Below, piece by piece: positions 54,494 through 64,000 of a DNA stretch of 64,000 nucleotides (positions are counted from its first letter, which is position 1; each line of letters opens with the position of its first letter). The notes under the pieces were generated by a model. That model saw only the letters and a program-made list of their open reading frames with translations. It searched no databases and had not been told where the DNA came from. Source of the DNA: Cercophora sp. LCS_1. Lineage: Eukaryota; Ascomycota; Sordariomycetes; Sordariales; Lasiosphaeriaceae. A program made the position numbers and the translations under genes. The stretch lies in the NCBI GenBank assembly GCA_036250225.1, contig JAPZLL010000004.1, positions 434,001-498,000 of the forward strand, in the 5' to 3' direction.

Positions 54494-55255
54494 GTTGTAG
54501 CGAATGGAATGGGGCCAAAGCCACCGATTTTCTCTGATATTTTGGGAAAGGAGTGAAGAGAGAGGCGTCCCATCGCGGAGATCCCTCCGCTTCAAACGGC
54601 CCTCTCATCCCTTTTCCACGCGTCAATTTCTCGTTGCAGATCCGCATTCAGCTCTGTCATGAAATTTGCGGCTAACTTGATCAGGGATTCTGCGTATCCG
54701 CCTGTGGATGGAGGATCAACGCCTGGGTCCACTTCCCGTCGATAGTTGGGCGGAGTCCAGAAGAAAGCAAGGCCAAAGCATGTTGAGCTTCAGAAACCAT
54801 TTCTCCGGCGTCAAAATCTTGGCAGAGATGACGGAGATGGCATTTTAAGACAACGTCAAACTTTTATGTGTTGGTCTCTTGGAGCTTTACAGCTCCCGTC
54901 AGGCGTAAAGCTACAGCTGGTGGGCATATGTCTGCAGTTTCCCGTTGCGCGGGTAAATGTCCGTCCAGCGCGGCAACGATGGAGCCAAGAGGACTAGGTA
55001 CTGAGACACCAAGGGAAAACAAGCGAAAGATTGTGGGTATGGTCGTATGTGCTAGATTTGGATTCTGTCTTGTCTTATCTCCAACGCTTGCTGTCAGTCA
55101 GGGGCTACCCCTGAACTCCCTTCAACCAAAACAACCCTACCACACGCACCCGATTCCCAAAAAAGCAGACACGGCGGAATACCTCGCTGATAAAAGTCCC
55201 GAAATACCACCCCTTTCGTTATTTGACCGCCGCATTGCCCTTTGACATCCCGTCA
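54494..55255. other. Intergenic, 0.76 kb
   Basis: May hide a missing signal-peptide exon of the mucin-like gene near 54500-54640. Otherwise nothing seen. Confidence 0.4.
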
Positions 55256-57050
55256 TCACACGTCTCCCCGTGTCCCACTCCCGTCATCAGCAACCGCCTT
55301 CTCCCTTTCCTCACTAACGCCAATATCCTTGATGACGCCGGCCTGGGGATCAGTCGCCACGCGCTCCCGGAAGGCGGTGGATGGTTGCCAGCTAGGACTC
55401 TTCCTTGCCTCGCCGAGTTCGTTATACATCTCGTCAATCTCCTCGAGAGAGAGGCCCTTTGTCTCGTAGACGAAGAAATAGACGAATGCAATGCACAGAA
55501 AACAACAAGCAAACCAGATGAAAAAGATCTTGCTCTGGAGATTAGCGTATCCGGGACCAAAGTTGACGAGGTAGGGGGTTGCGTAGGCGATTGCCCAGTT
55601 GAGGAGCCACTTTTTCCATGTCAGATACCACGGTCGGATCAGAATGGAGGAAGAGCCTTACATTTGTGGCCGTGGTCATGGACAGTCCCTTGGCCCTGTT
55701 CTTCAAGGGGAAGATCTCGCCTGTGACGACCCATGCCAGAGGACCCCACGTCGAGGCGAAGAAGAAGATGTAGATGCAGACAAAAGCGATGGAGGCCTTT
55801 TGGGCGGCGAGATTGTACACGATGACGACGCCTTGGTCATCTTGTCCTGTTGTGAGAGTACCTAGCATGGCAACGAGAAACTGGCTGAGACACATGCCGA
55901 TGGCGCCCCAGAGGAGAAGAGGCCTTCGACCCCATTTATCACAGGCGTAGAGGCCGGGGAGTGTGGAGGCAACATTGATGGAGGAGGTAATCATGGTGAT
56001 GATGAACGCGTTGTTGATGCCCGAGTTGAGGAAGTACTGGGTCCCATAGTAGAAGATGAAGTTGATACCTGAGATATAGTTGTCAGTGTGTGAAGTGGTA
56101 TAACGGGAACGAACAAGACCGACCAGTGAGTTGCTGGAGAGCCTGCAGCCCCATGCCGGTAAGCTGTCTTTTCAGCATGTTGCCCCTGAAGCAATCAAGG
56201 TAGCTGGACTTCCCGAGGGACATCTCAAAGTGGTGGTTGGCTTTGATTTCTTCCAACTCCTGTTGGACAGCGGGATGATCCCGGGGGAGACAACGGAGCC
56301 TTCCAAGCGAAACAGCAGCCTTGTGCTCATCATCACGCTTAATCAGATATCTCGGTGTCTCTGGAAGGATCAGCATGCCAATGATGAGGATAAGAGACCA
56401 AGCAAACTGTAGCGCAATCGGGATCCGGTACGAGCCCGTGTCTTGGCGAAGATGAGTGGCATTGTCGGCCACGGCAGCGAGGAGCAAACCAAGCGTGATG
56501 GCGAACTGATATGCGCCCACGATGGCGCCTCTGATCCACTTCGGAGCGGTTTCAGACTGGTACAGGGGGACTGTCGCCACGTCAGAATCGAAGATTCGGT
56601 TTACCCCCTCAAGAAACTCATACTGAGCGCCGAGATCAAGCCCACGCCCAAGCCGGCAAAGAAACGTCCGGCGAGAAACAGCGGTAGACTCGTAGCTGCT
56701 GTCTGCAGAACAACCCCGAGGTTGAAGACCCAGCACGAAACGACCAGACCCCACCGTCGGCCGATGTGGTCCCCGAGTAGTGGCGAGGCAAGGGCTCCAA
56801 AGAAAGTACCGGCGGACAGAATCGACACGATTGTGGATGACTGGGACGGCGAGACGTCTAGGTGCCCATGGGTGTCTCGGTATCCCGTCGAGAACAGATT
56901 TCGCCAGTAGTCCATGGCCAAAATGCCGCTGATGGTTCCGGTATCATAGCCAAACAGGACACCACCGAACGCGGCAAAGGCCCCAATGGCGATAGCCGGC
57001 CAGGAGGAGCCCGCCTCCTTGGCAGGGGGGTTCGTCATCGTTGTTGACAT
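55256..57050 (-). CDS. MFS sugar porter (hexose-transporter family)
   Basis: Spliced on the minus strand: 56624-57050, 56124-56570, 55662-56068, 55256-55609; 544 aa, three introns of 52-55 nt. Sugar-porter signatures: FGYDTGTISGILAMDYW, GDHIGRRWGL (loop 2-3), GVGLISALIPLYQSETAPKWIRGAIVGAYQ (PESP-like region), PETPRYLIKR, QQLTGINFIFYYGTQYF, DKWGRRPLL (loop 8-9), WGPLAWVVTGEIFPLKNRAKG and YETKGLSLEEIDEMY. This is a plasma-membrane monosaccharide transporter, proton-coupled or facilitative. The exact sugar is not readable. Confidence 0.94.
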
Positions 57051-58129
57051 TTTGTGCAGCGGCGGTCTCATCGTGGTTCTGGCCTGGGTATGAAGAAACG
57101 ATGGCAGGTGAAACGGTGCCGCAAGGAGTTTTTGAATCCCGGAGATGAGGAGGGGGAATGCTGTGTCATTCAGGAGAATGGGACCAAGAGAGCGGGGAAT
57201 TCGGCCCGACTGGAAGAGTCCGAGTCATGATAACGCTAACACTGTCCCAAGAGGGACCACAAACGACGACTTAGCGGCTATTGGAGGTCGTGAGCAAGAA
57301 CATACACGATTGATTGACCGGAGTCTTATCTGATAAACCAATTAGGTAATTATCTATTGTTCACGAATTACTCGTAGTCGATCGACCTAGTCCGGTTTCT
57401 GATATCGTTGCATCATTGGGTGACGCCCTTCAGTGTGAGTCTTCGTGCGCGTGGCAAGAAACTTGCCCCGGGGCTTGATGACCAAAACGATCAGCTCGAG
57501 GAGAGTGGCAGGAACCAGTGCGCCGGCGACCTCGAAGAATACCCAATTTCACTGCAGAAGTCCCATATTGAACAAAATACAGACAGAATGGAGATGTTGC
57601 GAGCAGAAACACACAACGTAATCAAGTGAACTCGGATCATTGAGCATGAAAAAGTTTCAGTGAGTGAATTGGCCAGCAAAACAGTTGCAATTGGCTAGAG
57701 AAATAAAGAAAATTGGAGATAAATGATATGTACTGTCAAGTAAAAAAGATTAATTGTGTTCATTCTGCGGCAGGATGATTGATTGATGAGACCAATGACT
57801 GAAAGATGTGTTGTGTGGTAGGTAACGCAGGCATCGCACCTTCTCCTGCCACCCAGGGCCGACCTCCCCGTGATCCTTGGCGATAGACCCCGTATTTTCC
57901 CCTGAATTTTGCGCCTAATCGATAGGTAGCCGAGTGGCCAAGTGGGAACACCTGATCCCCGCGGAGGGCGGATTGCAACTTCCAGAGCATCCTTCGCCTT
58001 GGCATTCATGCTCCTGTGAGGTATTAGCCTCCATTCGGGCCAATAAGTACGACGCGACGCGCCCCAAAGTCAAAAATATGTTCCCTCTCCCCTTTTGGCC
58101 ACCCATGTCCGCGACCGCGGCATATCAAG
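57051..58129. other. Intergenic, 1.1 kb, divergent promoters
   Basis: Between the sugar porter and a secreted-protein gene. No gene or repeat seen. Confidence 0.45.
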
Positions 58130-59894
58130 ATGCGCAGCTTCATTCCCTGGGGCCTCTTCGCCGGTATTTGCCTCGGCGATGATCTTAGGACCATCAAGAC
58201 CCGCATCCCGCAAGACGAGCCGACGCGACCGCCGCATTCAGGTGACCGAACGGGCAATTGGACGACACTCAGCTGCACCCATCCCGCCGTCGTGAACCCG
58301 GCCGGTTACACGCCTGCGCAACGATGGAGCGAACTCGATGTCGACCACGCTTGGAGGGATGTGGTGGCGGTTTACGAGGAGGCCCACAAACCAAACTTCG
58401 TTGACTTTGGCGAGTCCTTGTTTTCAACTCTTCGCTCCCGCCCTTCACCCGGCTGCGGCACGATGAGTGTCAACACGGGGTGTCGGATCCCGACGGAATG
58501 CAACACGCATGCTGGTTCCGGGCCTGCAGGCCACTTGGTTCTGAACTCGCTGATTCATGTGAATTCGGTATGTGATCGCTTGATTACCTTGATGCTCCGC
58601 CGCCGTTGTTGAAATGCGCTGACTTGGAGATCATGGTAGATGTTCTACATCCTTGGGAGAACGCTTAGCGTCATCAGGACTGACGAACTCGAACCGCTCT
58701 ACAAGTTTAAGATGGCGCCCGGAAACTTGACAGGCAGGAATGACGAGGATATTTCGCGTGCTATACGTAATGTTCTTGGGGCGAGCTTGATTGCGAATGC
58801 CGTTCCTGTCATGAATACATGTAGGTAGCCATTTCGTCCGTCGGCGTTCGGAAGCTGACGCGTGCAGTTTTGCAAGATATACAATCCGGTGCTGGGAGGT
58901 CAACAGGAGACGATGAAGCCAACAAGGAAGTCATCGTTGATGCTTTATCCGTCATTGTCTCCGTTATCAAGGAACGGTATGTTTCGGGCCGCATTAGGGA
59001 AGCGGGATCTACCAACTAACCTCTGGAGATAGAGCGGACCGACCGTGGATCGAGGTTGGGTACTCATACACTGGATCCGAAGTTGCATTGCAAGGCCTTC
59101 AACTCGTTGAAGAATGGGCGAACATCACCGAAACAGCCTCGCGGCAACTCTTCAGTGGCGACGACAAGGACATCCAAACACTTAGCGCCATGATATCCAA
59201 CGGTACGATGCTCGGAAACGCCGATGGGACGAGGTTGATCGATGATCATATTTCGCGGCACGTCGAGGCTCTCAAAAGCCGGGCGGTCTCAATGGTTATC
59301 TCCACACTGTGGTCTCTTTCCGGGCAGGGGGTATTTGTGTTGGATGCGGACCACGAATGCGGGACAGATCCCCAGTCGACCTCGAACTTGAGCAAGGAAA
59401 CGGCCCGGGAGACTGGGGCGTGCTACGAAGGAAGGCAATACTATCTTGTGTCCACCACCGGAGGAGGGCAGTTTAAGACTCCTCCAGAACTGGAGTGGCT
59501 CAAGTCAAGCATTGAGGTAGAGGCGCTCGTGGGCTTGTAAGTTGTGTTTTATTTTGTCCTTTGGCCTTTTACTAACGTCTCCAGGGCTGTGAAAGCATGG
59601 AAAGAAAAGGGCCAGAAGAATAGCCCAATGGTTCTCGATACCTCGAATGCTGCGGTGGTTGACCAACTGTATGAACGTGGCATCAATACGCCCGGCGTTA
59701 TTCAAGTCCCGGTGTGCGGAAGGGAGGAGGCTGGCCGGAACCGGAATGGAAAGGAGCGCTACGACACGTTTCCGTGTGACAAAGTTGAGAAGAGTGTTGT
59801 GTACAGCTCTGCAGCGATGGGGGGTTTCCCGGCCTCACGAGATTTCCAAGGCTTGCAGCTTGCAGTGTTCCTTGTGCTGTATTATACTTGGTGA
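58130..59894 (+). CDS. Secreted, probably GPI-anchored protein of unknown function
   Basis: Spliced: 58130-58567, 58640-58820, 58868-58976, 59033-59536, 59585-59894; 513 aa, four GT-AG introns of 47-72 nt. Signal peptide MRSFIPWGLFAGICLG. A Cys-containing region follows (LSCTHPAV, SPGCGTMSVNTGCRIPTECN), then a mainly helical core (LIDDHISRHVEALKSRAVSMV...), and a second Cys region. The C-terminus is small residues (SSAAMGG) followed by a hydrophobic tail (LQLAVFLVLYYTW), the pattern of a GPI-attachment signal. I do not recognise the family. Confidence 0.78.
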
Positions 59895-61078
59895 TTATAC
59901 CCCAGCTATACCCCGGAGTTCTAGTTCATATTGTAACCCTCCATCTTGGTTTTTTGTATTAAGTGTTGGTTCCGTCTGTTCACTCTCACCTCGGTGGTTA
60001 CAGGAGAAATGGAGCATTGCGCTTGAGATCTACGAGGCCGCCGTGTTACTTGTCAATTGGTTTTTGGACAATGACTCGGGGCAACTTGTGCGCCCCTGAG
60101 TGGTTGTTTTCTTACCGTTTTAGGCCTAGTTTGTTTTTCGGCCTGGGGTCAAACCCCGGGGGGTAAGGGTGGTGTTTTGGTGAGCGGCGCGACGAAGCGC
60201 GCCGGATCTATTCGCACATCTTCAACAACATTACTGGCAACCAAAAGAAAAACGCCACGTCTACATCCGGCGCATTGTTTCCTTGGCTCAGGGGCCTTCG
60301 AACCAACCACACAACGGAATCCCGATCCAGTCCCGACCCGGCGGATCGGGTCCTGTCAGCAAGGTGTCTCGAATGCGGGGTTCCCTAGACTTGCCGAGAT
60401 TTTCAACACCTAGGAATGAGACGGAGACATGGAAGATGAGGGCCATCCTGTCGATCTCTCAGCTTCGTGGCTGACTTGTCTTTAGTGTCACTGGCCCGCA
60501 ATCTTGGTACTCAAAGAGGGGCGTCGAAGCGACCTGGACAATGCTACCAGCGAAATCGCCAGACACCACCGAAGAGGCTTCTAGGAACTGCCTGGAGAAC
60601 TGCCTGGAGAACCGGCCCGTGTTCTCAACCCCGACTGACCCGAACACAGAACACCCACCACACTACCCTCGCTTTACGGGTGTTTGTGCCGCGATGATCG
60701 GTGTAACAAGCGCCGGCAGCAATGGTGGCGTCGGCAGTTGCAGGGGCTAGACCGGTGCGGGCCGTGGCCGGGCCTGATCCGGCTGGGACATGTGCGCCGA
60801 CTAGGCCGAATACGGCTCCGGTTGCAGCCCTGCAGGACACTGCGTGATTCCGTTGGCCGGGGCAGATGGCGATGAAGCCAGGGGATGCGTTGACATGACA
60901 CGGCGTGGGTGGGATGGGATCCAATGGTGTCGCTGATCATTGCCATGACTGCATGTGCTAAATGGCTTGGTATAGCGAACCCTTGGTATAAAAGCAAGTC
61001 TCCCGGTGGTGGGTTGGCTTTGTGACGGGCCGCCATTTCCCTTCTCGTTTTACCAAGAGTCGCACCTTCCCCGCGATC
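59895..61078. other. Intergenic, 1.2 kb
   Basis: Contains a two-copy 12-bp direct repeat (CTGCCTGGAGAA) near 60588-60611 and the P450 promoter. No gene seen. Confidence 0.45.
60987..60993 (+). promoter_or_regulatory. TATA box of the P450 gene
   Basis: TATAAAA, 92 bp upstream of the ATG at 61079. Confidence 0.45.
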
Positions 61079-62730
61079 ATGGGAGGCCTTAGAGATAACG
61101 TCGTGCCCCTCTTTGAGGCGGGCGTCGTTTCACTCGGCTCAAAGACTTTGCCAGAGCTCCTTGTCCTCACCGCTACTGTTGTTATCGGCGCAATCTTCAG
61201 TTGGTACACGCTATCGTGGGCGACCTCTCCCCTCCGACACATCCCTGGCCCATTTGCCGCGGGGTGGACCAATGTTTGGCGATTACGCGCCATCTGGAGC
61301 GATCGATACCCCCTCACAATCCAACAGCTCCACAAGAAATACGGCCCCGCGGTGCGCATCGGTCCCAACACGGTGACGCTCGACTTCCCCGAGCTGATCA
61401 AGACCATTTACGGCACGGACGGCAAGTATCACAAGACGTCCTTCTACGCCTCGGCCAGCGCCATTGTCGATGGTAAGCTCCTCTACACCATCTTCGGCGA
61501 ACCTGACCCCGAGCGCAACGCCCGCGCGAGAAAGCCGGTGGCGAAGTACTACACCACAGGCGCGGCGCTCGAGATCGAACCGCACATGGACCGCGCCATC
61601 TCCGAGTTTTGCTCACAGCTGGATACACGGTTCGCCGACAAGTCCAAGCAGGCAGTGTGCGACATGTGGCAGTGGTCGCTGTTCCTCATCTGGGATCTCA
61701 GCAGCTCCATCATCTTCAGCCGACGCTTCGGGTACCTCGAGCAGGGTCGCGATTTTGATGGCAGCATCAAGCTGTCGGCTACCGTCAACAGCTACTTCCA
61801 GACGGTGGGCCAGATGCCTTGGCTCGACTACTGGCTTGACAAGAATCCCGTGCGCAAGATCGGACCGGGCACATTTACCAGCCTGACGCAGCTCGCCTTT
61901 GAGGGCTACACGGCTCGTCTGGCGGGCACGGATAGGAAGGATTTCGACCCTGAGCACGATGCGCCCGACTATTTGCAGCATTTCATCGACGCCAAGAGCC
62001 AGCACCCCGATGCTGTTGACGATGGCGCCGTCGTCGCTTACACGATGCAGCATATCATTGCTGGCGCGGACACAACTGCCATTGTTATCACGGCTCTTGT
62101 GCATTATGTCCTCGCCAACCCCGAGGTTCATGCCAAGGTTGTGGCCGAGGTCCGCGCTGCTGGGCTGGCCAAGGACAAGCCTGTCCCGTACACTGTTGCG
62201 AGACAGCTGCCATATCTTGATGCGGTCTGGCATGAGGCGATCAGAATGCAGCCCATCGCAGGATCGTGTATGTTCCCCTCCCCTCTGGTTAAGCATACCA
62301 GTGACTAATCTCCACAGTATACGAGCGCCATGTCCCCTCTCCAGGCCTCACACTCCCCAACGGCGTCTTCATCCCACCCGGAACAGCGGTCGGACTGAAC
62401 CCTTACATTGCAAGCCGGAACACAAGCATATTCGGACTTGATGCGGAAGAATTCCGTCCGGAGCGCTGGCTGCAGCTTCCAGGGGAGAACACAGACACTT
62501 GGAATGCCCGGTTGCGCGTTCAGCGGAGCGTGGCTGACTTGATTTTTGGGGCTGGGTCGAGAATCTGCCTGGGGCGGAACCTGGCTATTGTGGAGAGCTA
62601 CAAGATTGCGGCCACGTTGTTCAACCGCTATGACTTGGCCCATGAAGGGAAGGATGGTGGCTATGAGATGAGGGGTGGGTGGTTGAGGACGACAAAGAGG
62701 TTGATGGTTCGGGTGGCGGTTAGGGAGTGA
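61079..62730 (+). CDS. Cytochrome P450 monooxygenase
   Basis: Spliced: 61079-62267 and 62318-62730; 533 aa, one 50-nt intron. The N-terminal membrane anchor (LLVLTATVVIGAIFSWYTL) precedes the proline hinge RHIPGPFAAGW. I-helix AGADTTA (about 328-334), K-helix HEAIR (ExxR, from about Glu386), PERW motif in FRPERWLQL, and heme loop FGAGSRICLGRNLA with ligand Cys480. It is an ER-anchored microsomal enzyme using NADPH-P450 reductase. The overall look resembles the pisatin-demethylase-like group of fungal P450s (benzoate or xenobiotic substrates), but the substrate is unknown. No biosynthetic core enzyme lies beside it. Confidence 0.94.
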
Positions 62731-63010
62731 GTGGACTTACCGATGAGACTGTCGTATTCAAGCCCATAGCAAAGAAACTGTCTGGTAATTGGAGTCGAAA
62801 TTCCTCCGGTGTCCCAACGAGCTCCCAATGTCACCCAAGACTACCATTTTATGTTCGCACTGGGGACAATAGCGGGATACAATAAGGTATCTCAAAGAAC
62901 CGTACGGGCTTCTTGATCCATGCCGTCTCAGCCGGCGGCGACACGGCTAGACTTGCGATGTGGAACTCCTACTTCGCAACACGGAGCGCACCTTCCCGGT
63001 TTTCACGATC

Positions 63011-63310
63011 ATGCAGACCTCAGTTAATTTAGCAGGGCGACTTGAAACCAACAGCCCTCGCTATGCTGAAGACCCCGCGGGAGGTCCTCGTACCCACACC
63101 CGTGAGACCACCTTTGTCAATTGCACTGACGGCCGAACGGACGATTGCGTCAACAACTTTGGCGTATTTTGTTCCTTTGGTAGCGCCATCTCCAATAGCG
63201 CGTGGTGCAACGACCACTGCGAGTGCTACGGGGAATATATTTGTCCCGGCCTGGGAGGATGTAAGCGCGGTGACTCACTTGTTGAGCGTGATGATGGGAA
63301 GGTGGAATAG
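63011..63310 (+). CDS. Possible small cysteine-rich protein (8 Cys), 5' end uncertain
   Basis: 99 aa from the ATG at 63011. The second half is Cys-rich with loop-like spacing: VNCTDG, DDCVNNFG, VFCSFG, WCNDHCECYGEYICPGLGGC. No signal peptide is visible; an acceptor-like TTTAGCAG at about 63027-63034 suggests a preceding exon that I could not find. It may be an effector-type secreted protein or a spurious frame. Confidence 0.35.
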   Translation: MQTSVNLAGRLETNSPRYAEDPAGGPRTHTRETTFVNCTDGRTDDCVNNFGVFCSFGSAISNSAWCNDHCECYGEYICPGLGGCKRGDSLVERDDGKVE

Positions 63311-63563
63311 TTCTCTATTTTGGAAGGCTCATTGATGTCTTGGTCTGGTACCATTTTTCGTCAATCCCTCCCAAGGACTATGTAGCTGGAATAAATGCCC
63401 AGAGCCGCTGTGACGGGGATGTTTTGGAAACCGAGGCAGTGCGTGTTGTCGTCGTGGAATGCTTATCGGGGCCCGATCACATTCGAGCAGGACAGCACTC
63501 ATCTGCCTCCTTCCCGCTGCCTGTGGGTTTGCTTGGCAAGGCAGGCGTCGAGCTGATTGCATG

Positions 63564-63565
<2 letters not shown>

Positions 63566-63595
<30 letters not shown>
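63566..63595. repeat. (TG)15 microsatellite
   Basis: Fifteen uninterrupted TG units. Confidence 0.95.
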
Positions 63596-63600
<5 letters not shown>

Positions 63601-63798
63601 CCGGGCAAACTGCGAGGCTCTTTAGTGCGGGGCACAACGATACCTACCTTGAGAAAGATGGGGCGGACCAGGCAGCGCAAGCACTCTTCCAGATTCTCTT
63701 TTGTCCGCTAGAGTCGCATCGCCCGGCTTTTTTTTGTTGTCAACGACGAAATTACCTTTCTTATTAGCCACAATAACGGATGGAGAAAAGGGGATAAA

Positions 63799-64000
63799 AT
63801 GGCAATAACAACAGCAGCGATGACTGGGGACGGCTTTGCAACGCAATGGCGCCAGCCAACCGATATTTTCACCATCTTACTCCTCCTCGGCAGTGATGTT
63901 GTTTTGCGAGCGCTCGCCCAGCTGGCTGGCCACGGTTTGGTTCCAGTTACCTTTTCCTTTGGTGAGTTCACCACTTGGGCCAAGCCTGGCTGTCCTCCTG
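63799..64000 (+). CDS. 5' end of a fungal membrane-protein gene, runs off the window
   Basis: The ATG at 63799 opens a frame to the last base. It reads MAITTAAMTGDG...WRQPTDIFTILLLLGSDVVLRALAQLAG...PVTFSFGEF. QPTDIFTILLLLGSDVV and VTFSFG are typical of the start of a widespread uncharacterised fungal membrane-protein family. Partial, so nothing can be said on intactness. Confidence 0.55.
   Translation, partial: MAITTAAMTGDGFATQWRQPTDIFTILLLLGSDVVLRALAQLAGHGLVPVTFSFGEFTTWAKPGCPP

Larger units (their letters stand above)
62731..63798. other. Intergenic, 1.07 kb, with a possible small gene and a TG microsatellite
   Basis: Holds the uncertain 8-Cys open frame at 63011-63310 and the (TG)15 tract at 63566-63595, both listed separately. 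Confidence 0.45.

Overview
This window looks like genomic DNA of a filamentous ascomycete, most likely a Sordariomycete. The reasons are the many short GT-AG introns of about 47-70 nt with CTGAC/CTAAC branch sites, genes on both strands, a HET-domain protein, Helo-like N-terminal domains, a MUP1-type permease, UstYa-type proteins, secreted small cysteine-rich proteins and an intron-bearing tRNA-Asp. All gene models are hand-spliced from the sequence; no database search was possible.

1-20 kb: a frame-broken membrane-protein pseudogene (173-2035); a giant intronless HET + ankyrin-repeat protein on the minus strand (2295-9983); a SIRT6/7-like sirtuin (11575-12714); an aminoglycoside-phosphotransferase-fold kinase (12831-13817, minus); a second frame-broken membrane-protein pseudogene (14079-15130); a secreted PQQ-propeller protein (15500-17146); a six-exon SRPK-like kinase (17452-18974); and an unusual tRNA-like locus (19148-19242, minus).

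20-27 kb: a Helo-like_N protein with a degenerate retropepsin-like tail, an F-box protein, a proteinase-K-type subtilisin whose catalytic Ser and oxyanion Asn are both replaced (a probable pseudoprotease), and a His-rich/Cys-rich membrane protein.

27.5-35.7 kb is the most interesting part. It is a candidate ribosomally made peptide (RiPP) locus: an S28 serine peptidase, two UstYa-type (DUF3328-like, paired HxxHC) membrane proteins, a secreted precursor with six copies of DEDWSFG(V/Y)NC each followed by a dibasic kexin site (32742-33216), and a TauD-type 2-oxoglutarate/Fe(II) dioxygenase. The precursor and one UstYa gene are divergent around a shared 0.5-kb promoter. The architecture matches the dikaritin/KEP logic (kexin-excised repeats modified by UstYa proteins), but I do not recognise the core sequence.

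36-64 kb: a small secreted 8-Cys protein, a truncated Helo-like_N protein, a methionine-type permease, a DHA2-type MFS transporter, tRNA-Asp converging on a decayed phosphosulfolactate-synthase-like (ComA) pseudogene, a MARVEL-like tetraspan protein, a conserved protein with an in-frame 54-nt intron, a secretory protein ending in KDEL, a Ser/Thr-rich mucin-like protein, an MFS sugar porter, a secreted probably GPI-anchored protein, a cytochrome P450, and the 5' end of another membrane-protein gene running off the right edge.
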